From contig WIXG01000282.1 in assembly GCA_009869945.1 (NCBI GenBank), positions 40,416-104,415 of the forward strand: a stretch of DNA of 64,000 nucleotides, read 5' to 3'. The stretch is from Mesaphorura yosii (lineage: Eukaryota; Arthropoda; Collembola; Poduromorpha; Tullbergiidae). The notes beneath the pieces are model-generated. The model worked only from the letters and a program-made list of their open reading frames with translations. It was not told the DNA's origin and ran no database searches. This document shows positions 23,913 to 35,669 of this stretch, piece after piece (within the stretch, counting starts at the first letter, position 1; each line of letters opens with the position of its first letter). Made by a program: the position numbers and the translations under genes.

Positions 23913-23918
23913 AATAAA
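23913..23918 (+). terminator. Polyadenylation signal, purple acid phosphatase gene
   Basis: AATAAA 143 nt after the TGA. Confidence 0.7.
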
Positions 23919-26900
23919 GAAAATCCATTTGAGCATTGGCATATCGGATTTAACCCTGGCCTCGACCTTGTGAATGCGAACTTGTGAACAATCTGGCATA
24001 GACTTATAAGATAATTTTTAATAATAGTGAACACATCAGTGCAGTCTGGTGGAGTTTTCATCAAAAAACATTCCCATTTATCAACCGGACTGGAATGTCA
24101 GACAAATGACAAATTGGACATCGGGATTACCTCTTGCCGTGCCGTGCTTTTTCTTGCATACTGATTTATGGGTTCTTAAGAACGGTCGTGGCCATTTCGC
24201 CATGTCCAAAATCGATAATCTGCTCGAAAGCCTTAAGCTTGTACGCATTTGAGTCATTATTGCTCAACATCTTCACAACAATACAATAGAAATTGGCCTT
24301 CTCTGACAATAAAAACCTTCCGTGAGATTTTGGAACAGCAAAGACTGGAAGATGGACGAGGCAGCAGAGTTTTCACATATTTGCACCCTCGAAATTGAAC
24401 TTGGATAACTGTTTAATGTGTAAACAGTCAACTTTTGTGCATCAAAGACCGTTTAGGGCATGAATTACGAATTGTCAACACTCCAAAAGGCGAGATTGTG
24501 GATTAGAGAACAGTCGTGAACCGGAAATTCGAGAATGTCAACAGAATTTCGCAGAACAGTTTGCAGATTTTGAGGGAGGTTTGAAGAAAATTCGACAAAC
24601 GTGTCTCAAAAAGGTCGTCAGAAGTTCACCTGATCGTGACATGACTTGAAGAAATCCAGTGTGGCTGCAAATTGCCTGCTAACTGCCTTCAATGAATTAC
24701 GACGTATTTCAATTTCTCAATCACTTTAGTCATGCAAACTGCAAACGAACACCAACTGCAAGCCAAGGCAAAAGACTTGAAAGGGATTTGGTTTCGTATT
24801 TGGGGCTTGAATTTATTTTGAAATCATGAGTATGAGATTTCAAACACGACAGAGGCAAAGAAAGAGCAGAAATCAGAAAAGGACCCAAAGAAGAAAGAAA
24901 TGGTTTAGTTCCACCTGAGCGAGCAGCAGAAGACTCAAAAGTTAAAAGGCGTGATGGTGGCTTTGTATTGTGCTTTGTGCCTTGCGCGCATGGGACAAAG
25001 TAACTTTTAATTCATATTTTTAACTACCTCAAAAGGATTATGATTACGATTTTGTACCCTTTTGCCGTCGCTGCGCTAAAAGGGTTCCAGGATTGGGACC
25101 GGAATTACATCGCCATTGTGTAATCACACGTCCAAGCCCATCTAAATCCCGTGCCCGTCTCGCAGTGGTCTCAGCTTTCTTCTTAAGCTGATGAAGCGTA
25201 TCGTAATGATCCCGATCATAATCATGACGATGATGATCTGAGAGAGTGATTCATGCACACAAGCAGCCAGGAAGGAAAGAGGCAATAAAAAATTTATAGC
25301 GATTGGTAAAAAGGTGCAGTGCACGTGAAAGAAACTCGGCTATATTTTTTATTATGATAATGAGCAGATCGTGACTTTGTAGAAATTCATACAATTGGCT
25401 GACTCGGGATGGCTGAATTCCGAATTGAGTTTAAAAAGGGGAAAACGAGGAGCGAAAGGAATAATCATAAAATGAGACCGAGATTAAATAATAAAAAGTA
25501 TCAGATTTCCTGTCTGGAATTTGTAAATTCATTCATTTTTTACGTTTACTGCTTGGCTTTTACTGTGTTTACTTTTCTAAGCCCTTGGCTTCGGTTTTGG
25601 CATTAGCCTGGTCATGACCAAGACAAAACGAATGGAGCACGCAGAGTTGACGAATCCTTTGAATTTTGGAACTTTCCGAATCCCGAAATTGTGCAATATT
25701 GTCCACATCATCATTACCATTTATGAATGATGTGATTTACGTCGCGGCTCGCGGGATTTACAAATTCAATTTCCGGGGCCGTAAATTCTGTCGGCCAAGG
25801 CAGGGCAGGATTAATTTGGGCGTGTGTCTTGATTACTCAACTGCATTCTGACTCTCGTCGGGCAACGAGCAAGTTTCCATTGCATTCTTCAGCGACTGCT
25901 GATGAGAATCAGTGAATCACCATCAACAGCACACAAAAGTAAGGTACTTCGATTGTCTCTTAATGAGGGTCTCGAATCCCGAGTCTTGAAGATGTAATCT
26001 TCTTCAAAGCGTAAAGCTTAATGCGTAGCGAAAGACACTTGTGACTTCAAGCCTGATCTGGTCTTGAACCTTTGCCCTTGCAGGCTAAACGTGCGTCGAC
26101 CGTGAAGTACGCGTAGGAGGCACGGATCGAGCCGACTTGGAGGACAGACAAGACAGACAGATTATAACGAAGCGTGGCTGTGCGTGACAAATGGAATCCT
26201 CAAATTAAGGTGATGCGTGATGGGCCTGCAACCACAAGACTCAAGACAGTTGCGCCGTACGCAGACGTGTACGCGTTTCAGGTGTCGTGCTGATCACTTG
26301 AAGGTCCTCTTCGCATTATCGTACCCACCGTGATTTCGTAATTTATGTGAATGTGGAGTGGAAGTGGTAGAAGAGATGAAAAGGAGTTTGTCATGATCAT
26401 GACTGCGACTTTGACTGCTTTGATTGGGATTCAGGCTCGCTGCTGCACCGGTGAATGAGGGATGAGAACTGTCATGAAGATTGTAATCTTTTCATAAGTT
26501 CCGTTTATCCCAATGCACTGGTGCCTTACTGGCACTTGAGACCGTTGGCGCTGGGATTCGTCTCAATTTATCAATCATCGCTCATTAGGTGAGCAATGCA
26601 CAATGCAGGCGACGGGACGCGACGACGTTCCAGAGGATGTCCATCAAAGAATTTGACACACACTTTCACGTTTCACGTTTCATAGTTTTCAGTGGTTTCG
26701 GGGAGATTACGTAAATGCCAATGCCAAGGTCAAGAACCATGAAATATGAAATCCTTTTACGAAGAAGGGAAGATGATGCTCAAAGACGAAGACGGAAACG
26801 ATGAAAGTTGAAGTCTGAAGTGGCTGCAAACGAAGTTTAATGGTTGCTACTTATTACTTACTTATTTCAGTCGGTTTGTTATTAACTGTTCCTCTTTTCG

Positions 26901-28505
26901 CGTTGGGTGGCTTGGCCGCTTGGTTCTGACTTTGGCTTGGCCTTAACTTCCTGCCTGCCCTTTCGTCATCGCGTCCTTAAGTAAGATTTCTGTGAGGTCG
27001 GTCCGGTCGGTCGTGGAGGGCGAAGGCGAAACTTAACGCGTAGCTTCTTGCGTAACCCGTAACTGTAATGTGATGTAATAATACAAGTGATCCTCTTGAG
27101 ATTTAAAGTGTAAATAAATAAAAATTAAAATCTGAAGATCCTATGCTGCGTTATTTCAATCATCGGAGCCGGTAATTATTATCATTACTTTCCATTTCAT
27201 CGGCAGAAACATGAAACCTGGTCGGGCCTGGCTTAGCCGTAGCCGTAGGGCAGGTCGGGAGCTTATCGCCTTCGTTTAGACAAGAACACTTGGCAACTTG
27301 TGTAGAATTCGTCTTCGTCCTCCGACGTAATAACAATTAAACTCAAGTGTAATTTATTTCTTCAATCTTCAAGCAGGCACCAAGCAATTGTTATTAAAGC
27401 ATCCACATTAGTAGTAAGAAGTCGGGGAGGTCTTCAAAATACTCTGGATTTCTGGGCTTCTTGAATACTATGCGGGCTCTGCTCTTGGTTAAAGCTTCCG
27501 AAAGATGAAAACAAGAAACAACGAAAGAAAGATTCTACAATTTCGGCTGGAACCTTCTGCAATTTGCTCTTTGCCTGTACGTTTGCAAAATAATTGAAAG
27601 CTCTGATGAGCCGAACGCCGATCCAGGCGTCACAATCCAGGCGATAATCGAACCGTAAACAGCGGGCAGCCCCCCAAAGCCATTCTATTCTGCTGATGCT
27701 CAGCTCATTACAGGAATGGAAGTTGTAAAAATGTCAAAATGCCAAACAAGCCAAGCCTAAAAACGCTGTACATAGAAATCGGTTCGTAAATGCGCACGGA
27801 CCGCCTTTAATTATTGCCTCAACGTCGTAACTCAGAGTAGAAATAGGCAAAATCGATGTGTCGGAGGAGCGGTGCTCACAATTAGGCAAGAGCGCAGTCC
27901 AGAAAATGCCATTAGGGCCTGGAAAGTGATAATGGCCTGGACCGAGCCTGCGCCCGGCGAATTCTCGGAAACGTACTCTCGAAGAACAGAGCCCGAACTC
28001 GTCAGGTACGGAGAAAATACGTGAAACACTCCCAAACTAATTAGTTTCTCATTTCAGGAGAAAATGGGCGGGTCCCGAAAATAAAAATCGGTAATTTCAG
28101 GTCAGGGCATGTGCGTTGAAGGCTGTGGTGCAGGCATTTTGACGTTGGTTGACTTGAGCATTTGGTACTTTATGGCATGGTCGGCCAAAGTAGACACGGG
28201 CATCAAATCACAGCCGCCGCTGCTGCCCTGCTGCTGGCGAGATCACACTTTAAAATATTGTGCATTGTTCTTTTCGTCCGAGTTCGGGCCGCAGCCACAA
28301 CGCAAACGCAATCAGTCTTGTCCTAAATTATGAGGTTGAACACTTCAATTTGTAGTAGATCGCGGACCCTTCTTGCCTTGTTGTCTATTGCCAATGCAGT
28401 GTATTCGGATAATTGGTAGGTTCGTCCACGCACTTAACTTGTTAACAAGGTGCCCAGCGAATTACGGCGGGTGGCTGAGGTAGTCATCGTCTTATCTTCA
28501 AGTGC

Positions 28506-28567
28506 GTCAGCTAGTCAGCTATTCAGCTAGTCATTACTGACCGTCAGCTAGTCAGCTAGTCAGTCAG
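28506..28567. repeat. Tandem repeat, unit GTCAGCTA
   Basis: Two full units, a variant TTCAGCTA, a 13-bp interruption, then two more units and a partial GTCAGTCAG. Confidence 0.8.
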
Positions 28568-28730
28568 ATATGAATCAAAATAAGAGCCTATTGAATTACC
28601 CAGCAGGCAGGCGGCAGCGGGCTCCGATCGACCAAATCCAAGCCAAGCCGGATTACTCCAAGCCCAAGAGTCGAAGAGTAATTAACATTTGCGCTCCCAG
28701 GAACTCGTTTCTTGTTTGTTGTTGATTTTT

Positions 28731-28756
28731 GCATGCATGCGCGCCCGCATGCATGC
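28731..28756. repeat. Perfect inverted repeat of GCATGCATGCG
   Basis: Eleven-base arms (28731-28741 and 28746-28756) are separated by CGCC. The arms are runs of the GCATG motif. Confidence 0.85.
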
Positions 28757-30922
28757 TTGGGATTAATTTCAAGAAATCATATTAATTTAATTTAATTACT
28801 GGACCAAAGTCTGAGCTCAAGTGAGATTAGAATTTCAAAACAGGTTTCAGAGTAAGTAAGAAAATAAATTGCAATGCAAACAAGCCAATAAAAAGCGCAG
28901 GAGAGTCCAATAACTCTTTCTTAATGCTTTTATGCTTTGCTGCAACGCGTCAACGTTGCATTGTAACGAAAATCACCAAGCCAGGCCAATAAATATTATT
29001 TATGGCAGTGTGAAAGTCTGAATGTAATGAGAGTCAATGGCAAGTGTTTTCACCCTTGCCTTCCCAACAATGCGGCGACACCTGCAAAAAACGAGAAAGT
29101 AAAAAGGAATGATACGATCGTTATTTCTGCTACGTTAAACCGGTGCAGCTCATTTCCAGACACTCGTTGGTTTGACGTCCAACATAACATCACGATCTTT
29201 TACACACACAATGTAAAGCGAGTTATTTTTATTTCTTTCAACGGCATTCACACGCAAAAGGATTCAATTGAAGGAATCGCTGCCCACAATTTAAAACGGC
29301 TTGATTAGTTTACACTAACGATACAATTATCACAATTAACTAGTGCAGGTCGTTAGTTCTTCACAATAATCTCAGGTGACGCACTACACTTATTTTGAAC
29401 TGAATACAAAACAACTAAGTGCAATTTGCCACTACATTAAAATTTGATGTTCGAGTACGTGTACGCTCAGTGAGAAGTTATTAGCAAATATTTGCATACA
29501 ATATTTGCACACGCCCACGAGTCAATCAGACTGGCACCCGTCGCCGTCGCTGACGTCCGCCGCGCTATGCAAATAGAGCTCAAGCTCCAGATTTGCAAGC
29601 GAGCATTTTTTTCTGGGCCGGAGCCGCTCGCATTCGAAGCTTAGACTTGTTGCTGCATGTGATTTAAAATTCTAAAGCGTGCAGAATGGCTCTTTTGTAA
29701 TTGCTCTTCCCCAAAACTCGCCAGTTCACCAGTTCAGACCCGTTTAAATCAGTTCATGGAACCCCATTCACGATCAGTTCAAACACTTTGTAGCTTTTAT
29801 ACATTTTGTGGGGTGATTCGTGGTTAAATGAAGACCGGCTGCCTCGCTCGCGTGTAAACGCCAATTTTGGTCATTTACGTTAATTGAGATGACCCAAGAC
29901 CAGTCCAAGCCTGGAAGCCAGGCCCGGCTTATTATGACCATTTTTATTAAGTTCATCCTGCTCCTCGCCCTGGCGTATGCGTGTAGTGTAGTTTATTGTC
30001 GTCAAATGAATTGTAATGACGGCTGACGGCAATTAGAATGACGACGAGTGCCGCTGTCGTGCCATCATCATCAGAGCATCCTCCCAACAGTCAATGAGCA
30101 GAAGTCGGCTCCCAACAGCAACAAAAGATCGAGGGCGACGTGCTTTGGTATTTGTCATTTGTGGACTGCATGCTTAAACTCATTCCGACTTCCGTTTCCG
30201 AATCCACTCGCAGCGCAGTCGCAGTCGCCTGCCTCCGTTCGCTTTTGTTTGATTTGATTATCGGGCGAGACACGACGCGAGATCAAAAGCACAAGCGTGA
30301 CACGGAAATGACAGTGAACCATGCGATCTGATCATAAGCCCTATGCATAAGCCAGAATGCCAGAAGTCACATTTCTGCACTGAAAAAAAAACGAGCAATG
30401 AATAACATAAATTATGAAGTACGAATCAAGAATCAGCGCCAAAAGATAAGTGGCTAATAAAATTAGTGTGCCTAATTGAAAGAAGATGGATTCAGGATTC
30501 TGCTTCCATTCAGCGTGGCCTAGCGCGGCGTGGTCTTAATTGCTTTCTCATCCAAGCTGGGCTCGACACTCGACGAGTTTCCCACGGTATTGATCTTCTT
30601 GCATGCATTCACCCACTTGCCCATTTGCACTGCACTTCATTACAATTTAAAATTACGCACTGCACATTAGGCGGCCGCAGATTTATTGAAATTGGTGCTC
30701 AGTGCTCGGCTTCGGCTCAAGAATGTGTAGCAGCAGCAAGAGCAAAGGCAAGGCAATAAAATTGCGAGGTGAAGATGAAGATGATCAAGCAAAGGATGAG
30801 TGTGAGCATGAGCATTGATGTTCTATAAAGTAAAACATCAGCATCTCGCCAGCAAAAAGTGTGTGGTAAAAAAGAAGTCGAGTCGAGACGTTCGGGCAGC
30901 CAACCAAATTGTTTACAGTTGT

Positions 30923-30942
30923 AAAAGGCGTTACTTTCCCAC
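30923..30942. promoter_or_regulatory. Shared 20-mer with Su(H)-type site, copy 1
   Basis: AAAAGGCGTTACTTTCCCAC recurs at 52285-52304 with one mismatch. On the minus strand it contains CGTGGGAAA, a perfect match to the Su(H)/CSL consensus YGTGRGAAM. It lies 4.7 kb past the stop of hairy-like gene B; its copy lies 1.4 kb past the stop of gene C. An enhancer role is inferred. Confidence 0.4.
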
Positions 30943-31008
30943 GCAATCATCTTCCAAGATAGCAGTCGCAGCTCAGGGCGCAAGTGTAAGATATTGTTTT
31001 ACATTTAC

Positions 31009-31589
31009 ATTTTAAGAGGGACTGAAACAAACGTGAATTTCGCGGCGTGGCAACTTGAACTTCGCCTGCTTGAAGAATGAGACGAAAAGAACTGTGACTC
31101 CGACTCAATTTCTTCAGACCTACTAAACTGTTTCAGGTGAGCAATATCTTAAATTAATCAGGAATTCCTACTCTCATTAGAATCGCTTAATATAGTGTGT
31201 AGCTGCTGGTTTCACTGCTGGTTAGGAGTTATCGGCGAAATTAGTCGTGAAAACACGTAGAACTCGAATTTACTGCTAAGGAGCAGTGAAATACACACTG
31301 TATTAAGCGATTCTAATGAGAGTAGGATTTCCTGGTTAATTTAAGATATTGCTCACCTGAAACAGTTTAGTAGGTCTGAAGAAATAAAGATTTTCAGTGA
31401 ATTTCTGTCAGCGAAGTTGAAGAATGTCTGGGAGATATGAGTGACTAAATGTCAAAGCTAAATGTACATTCAGCATAATTGCGTGCATTCTGCATTTGAT
31501 CTCCCTCAATACTTAATTGCAACTCTGCATATCTCACGGTGCCAAGGTAAAATCAAGTGTAATTACTAACGCTTTAACACATCCCTTAA
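31009..31589 (+). mobile_element. MITE-like repeat, copy 2
   Basis: Second copy of the element at 11102-11681, same orientation, 581 bp, about 96% identical by eye, with the same TTAA-bounded ends and the inner hairpin at 31108-31385. One arm mismatch present in copy 1 (CTTCGGACC) is perfectly paired here (CTTCAGACC), so this copy may be nearer the ancestral form. No ORF of note lies within it. Confidence 0.75.
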
Positions 31590-34500
31590 CCAGCCCACGA
31601 GTTGAATGTGCACGTAGTACGTTCACATTTACGTTTCTTAACGAGCTTCTCGTACTTTATGGAAATTTCGACGAGGTGCCAGTGCCAAAAGCCAAAAGCC
31701 AAATTACGTACGAGCAGCGGTTTGGTTTGGTTAATTTCGCAATTCGTCAGTTGTACGTACGCACTTTAATGCAAATAATCTTAAAGACTTTGGCAAATTA
31801 CTGTCGGCCTTCTCCTCTTCTTCTTCGTCTTTCAGCCACAAAATGTATAAGCCCCACAAAGTACGTAGGAATTTAATTAGATTCCTGTTGAATTCACACT
31901 AAATGTTAGAAAAGGGGGTGTCAATGCGAGCTCCACCTTTTCCAAATCCTAATCTCGATTTTTCTTCTCACCTCTCGCTTTACGACACAGCAGTAATTGC
32001 ATTTTGCAATACAATTGTAATCTTCATCACTCATCTCTTAATGCATGCATCTCTAAGCGAAGGCGAGAGACTGGCAAGCACGAGAATACCAGAACACGAC
32101 GGTGGACATGATCTAGGTGGTCTCATTATGAAATATCATGACACCTCACATTTAACGATTTAACCAAACCAAACCAAACCACCCAACAAAGGCAGGCAGA
32201 ATTAAACCTCTAAACTGGCTCGCGAGCACGTAACCACGCATTCACATTCGTATTACGAGTACTATTGTGCTTGCTTTCACACGCTCGGGCCTCCACGCGC
32301 AGTGCATTTAGCATTTGGTCAGCCGGTCTTCGTTTTCGTCTTTCACGTTGTAGAGTTCTGAGAATTGAGAATTCGAGCTGCTGCCTTTCGGCCGCTGACG
32401 ATGAAGCATGCGTGATGATGATGATCTTGCTAAGTGATAAAGTGGCAACTGGCAACGCAATCACATCACAACACAACAATAACCATAAACATGAATAATT
32501 TGAATGGGCAGTTCACTCCTTGCGTTACAATGCTTAATGCTTAATGGACGAAGAAATCTACATCGATGTGCTTGGAGATGACAAAGAAGAATGGAGTCAA
32601 GGAAAGGCTCGGGCTCGACTTTGTCAATGCTTAAAATCGAGTCAGAGTCGTCCTCTTCCATTCCAAAAGTCAAAAGTCAAAGATCGTGCGAATCGCGAAT
32701 TGCTTCTTGCGTCTTGTACAAATCCTAAGAGTTTTATTACGCGATTCAGACGAAGATTAAGATCAGTGCAGGAATAAAAAGATAAATCTTAACGCAGAGC
32801 AGCGCAGCCCGTTCATTTGAATTTGGACGAAACAAGAAAGGGAGTGGTCTCATTTTGTCACTCTTGGCTTGGCTTCCTCTCACCTCAGCCTCCGTCCGTG
32901 CCGTGAACGTCCTTTCACTTCACTTCACGTGTCATCATCATCAATCGTCCCTCTCGTGCGCTGCTGATGCGGTGGCTTGGCTGGTCATCACGCTGCACGC
33001 GTTCGAGTTCGCGCTCCGTTCGTACGTAAGGCACTACGTGGTCGTGAGTTAAAAATAGAAATAACGAGCAGCAAAATCCTGCTGCTGCTGGCTGAAAGAA
33101 AAGATTAATTAAGACTCCACCTAAACCGTCCACCTGCACTGCACGGGTTTATGGTTCACCAAGTATGAACAAAAGAATTAAAAACCATAGCACACTTGAA
33201 ACAAGAGCAGCAAGCGACAGCCAGCCGAATCAGCAGGCAGGCATTAACATTTTGACACCTGCAACGGCGCGGTCGCACCCACGCAATTGCAATTTTGTTT
33301 TCTGCGGATTCGCTTGCGAATCTCGATTCACGGATGACAGCTTGAAGTTAGAAGCAGCGCAGCACCGGATTCTGCCACGTAAATGTGTAGAGAAGTCAAG
33401 TCAAAGGTCAGCACGGCGCCGCGTGTCGGTGTCTGACATTGAGTAAATAACGCGTACGAGATCGTGGGCCGAAGGAGTGTACCGGACGTCAATCTGTCGT
33501 CTGCGTCGTCTTGAGCCCCTGCCTAGAATGATGAGATCGTGCGTTGTGCCGTGCCTCGATCATTTTCTTCCACAACAAACATTTCGCACGAATTTCAGAA
33601 AGTCTTTAACCAGAAATTTGAACCGCGACGCGCAGCAGCTCAATGTAGAACCAAATTTCTGAGTAACATTACATAATAATTAAAGTTATTGATTGGTGCT
33701 TGATAAATTGTCGACTCCGTGCTGTGCTGCTTTAATCTGTGCTGTACTGCGTGGCAAACTTGTTGGGCTTTTCGTGACAGTACTCAAGACGCGCCGTGCT
33801 ATACGTGGACGTGGCTCATCATCACGACTGTCATTATGAGACCTGTCTTCTATTTTCTTGGTGCAGTGTGGTGCAATGCGGCGTGGCGTGGCGAGCAGGG
33901 GGTCAGCGAACAATAACAAATGAAGGATGCTCGCACTTCAGTTTACTCACTTTATCAATTGTCAAGCGCGCGGTGGCTCGGCGCTGCGCGGCTCCAGGCC
34001 GGCCGGCTGCGGACAGCGGCAAGGCAAGGCAAGACACAAGGGACAAAGATGACAGTAATGAAGCGTGGCTAATGAAAGGCGTCTTTGTTGTGTCCTGCGT
34101 TGGCCTTTCTGAGTAAGAATGGGCCCTTCCGAGTAAATGAAAAACGAGCCTGCGCCCGCGTCTGAATGGACGAATGTGAACGATGACAAATGTTGGATTA
34201 TGGATTCCAGAATTCCACAATGCTAGTTGGAATCAATTCAAGTGCTGTACTGGAATTTCATAATTATTAAGTAGCTACTTAGCAGTGCCGCCCCACATTG
34301 TGCGAACTCGAACACTGCCCAACCGCCTGCCTGCCCTGCTGCGTTCTCCACACTTACTCGGTACTCGTGGAAAATCCCGGATTCCAATAATTTTAATTTC
34401 AAGTGCACATGATATGACTGACGACCATCAAAACCTAACCCATAAGTCTGCATTGCATGTCTTCTTGCACCGCACCTGCACTGCACCTGTTGCGATTCCC

Positions 34501-35585
34501 ATTCTCAAAATCAAACACAAGTGGCAGTGGCCACCCGCACGAGTCGCTCTCGTAATCACAAGCAAGGCAGGGAAATGGTAAACAGCCTCCCTCAAAACAA
34601 GCCCACCACCACAGATTGCTGGAGCAGAGACTCAAAAAATAAACACGCTGGAGTCCATAATTTCCTTCAAGATCAGCAAGTGCTTCAAAAATTCGAATAT
34701 TTGCTAGCGCATAGCGTACCAAAATATGTCGCTCTCCTTTTTATTCGACTAACAATGCTCAAAGCTAATTAATAGGCGCAATTATAATTCGGATAAGTTC
34801 TTTGTCGTAGTGCAGGCTTAGCTGTCATAGCTTAAATACTCATATTCAGATCAAACTTAGTCGTTACTTACTTGAAGTGAATTAAGCGTAATCTTAAGCG
34901 TAAAGAACAAAGTTCGTGGCTGTCTGTTGTGGTTTTGTGTTTGCTCCTTGAAAGCATAATTGAACCAGACTCCTTAATTGTAATTGTCCTCGCCAGCCCA
35001 GCCAGCCAGCCGATTGCTCGGCCTGCCAATCTGCTGCTGTTCTGCGGTTCTTTTGAAGATAGCAGCAAAAGTGTGTTTCGTTCGCAGAAAGTGCAGTCTG
35101 GACATTTAAATATTTAATTATAGTACAATTTGTAGTACAATACGCTATTATTACACGCTAAGTTGAGGTTAATCAAATATTTATGAGCGATACGTACGAA
35201 AGTTGTAAAAATTCCTCCAGCACTTTGTGGCTTCGTCAATCGCAATCTCAATCCAATTGCAACCGCCTACACGACTCTTCCAGTCAATTCGTGCTACTTC
35301 TAATGCCCTACTTACAAACTTTAGCAGTAGTAAGCCAGTGCTAATGCCAATCAGTGTTTGGATATGCAATCATCACGTTCAGCTCACGTTTTGGTATTTG
35401 GCACTAGCAAACCACCGCCTCGATGGCCGCGCCTTATCTCGTCCTGTCCTGGATATGGTAGCCCTTCATCTTAAATTTATACGCTGCAGAAAAACAAAAT
35501 AATTAAGCCGCGCCGTGGCTGATTGCAGCGCAGCTCAGCTCGGCACAGACTAGACTAGACGATTGGAAAAATTCCCGTCCACAAA
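31590..35585. other. Gene desert, right part
   Basis: No coding exon recognised on either strand over 4 kb; low-complexity Gln/Leu-codon-like and CCAGCC runs are common. This stretch is downstream of hairy-like gene B. Confidence 0.5.
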
Positions 35586-35593
35586 TTATCACA
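35586..35593 (-). promoter_or_regulatory. K-box TGTGATAA in 3' UTR of hairy-like gene B
   Basis: The octamer on the minus strand lies 77 nt after the TGA stop. The same octamer occurs after the stop of genes A and C. K-boxes are targets of the miR-2/13/11 family in insects. Confidence 0.55.
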
Positions 35594-35669
35594 TCGCCAA
35601 GACCAAGACACGAAAGACAAAGGTACGAAGTGCCGATTCTACGGGCCAATTAGGCCATACCATCACCAA

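Larger units (their letters stand above)
23919..31008. other. Gene desert, left part
   Basis: About 7 kb with no recognised gene. It contains a GTCAGCTA tandem repeat (28506-28567), a GCATGC palindrome (28731-28756) and two Su(H)-type sites on the minus strand (30578-30586 and 30935-30943). A plus-strand frame at about 27775-28015 is open for some 80 codons, and 28330-28415 could encode a signal peptide ending at a donor; neither links to a recognisable protein. Confidence 0.5.
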
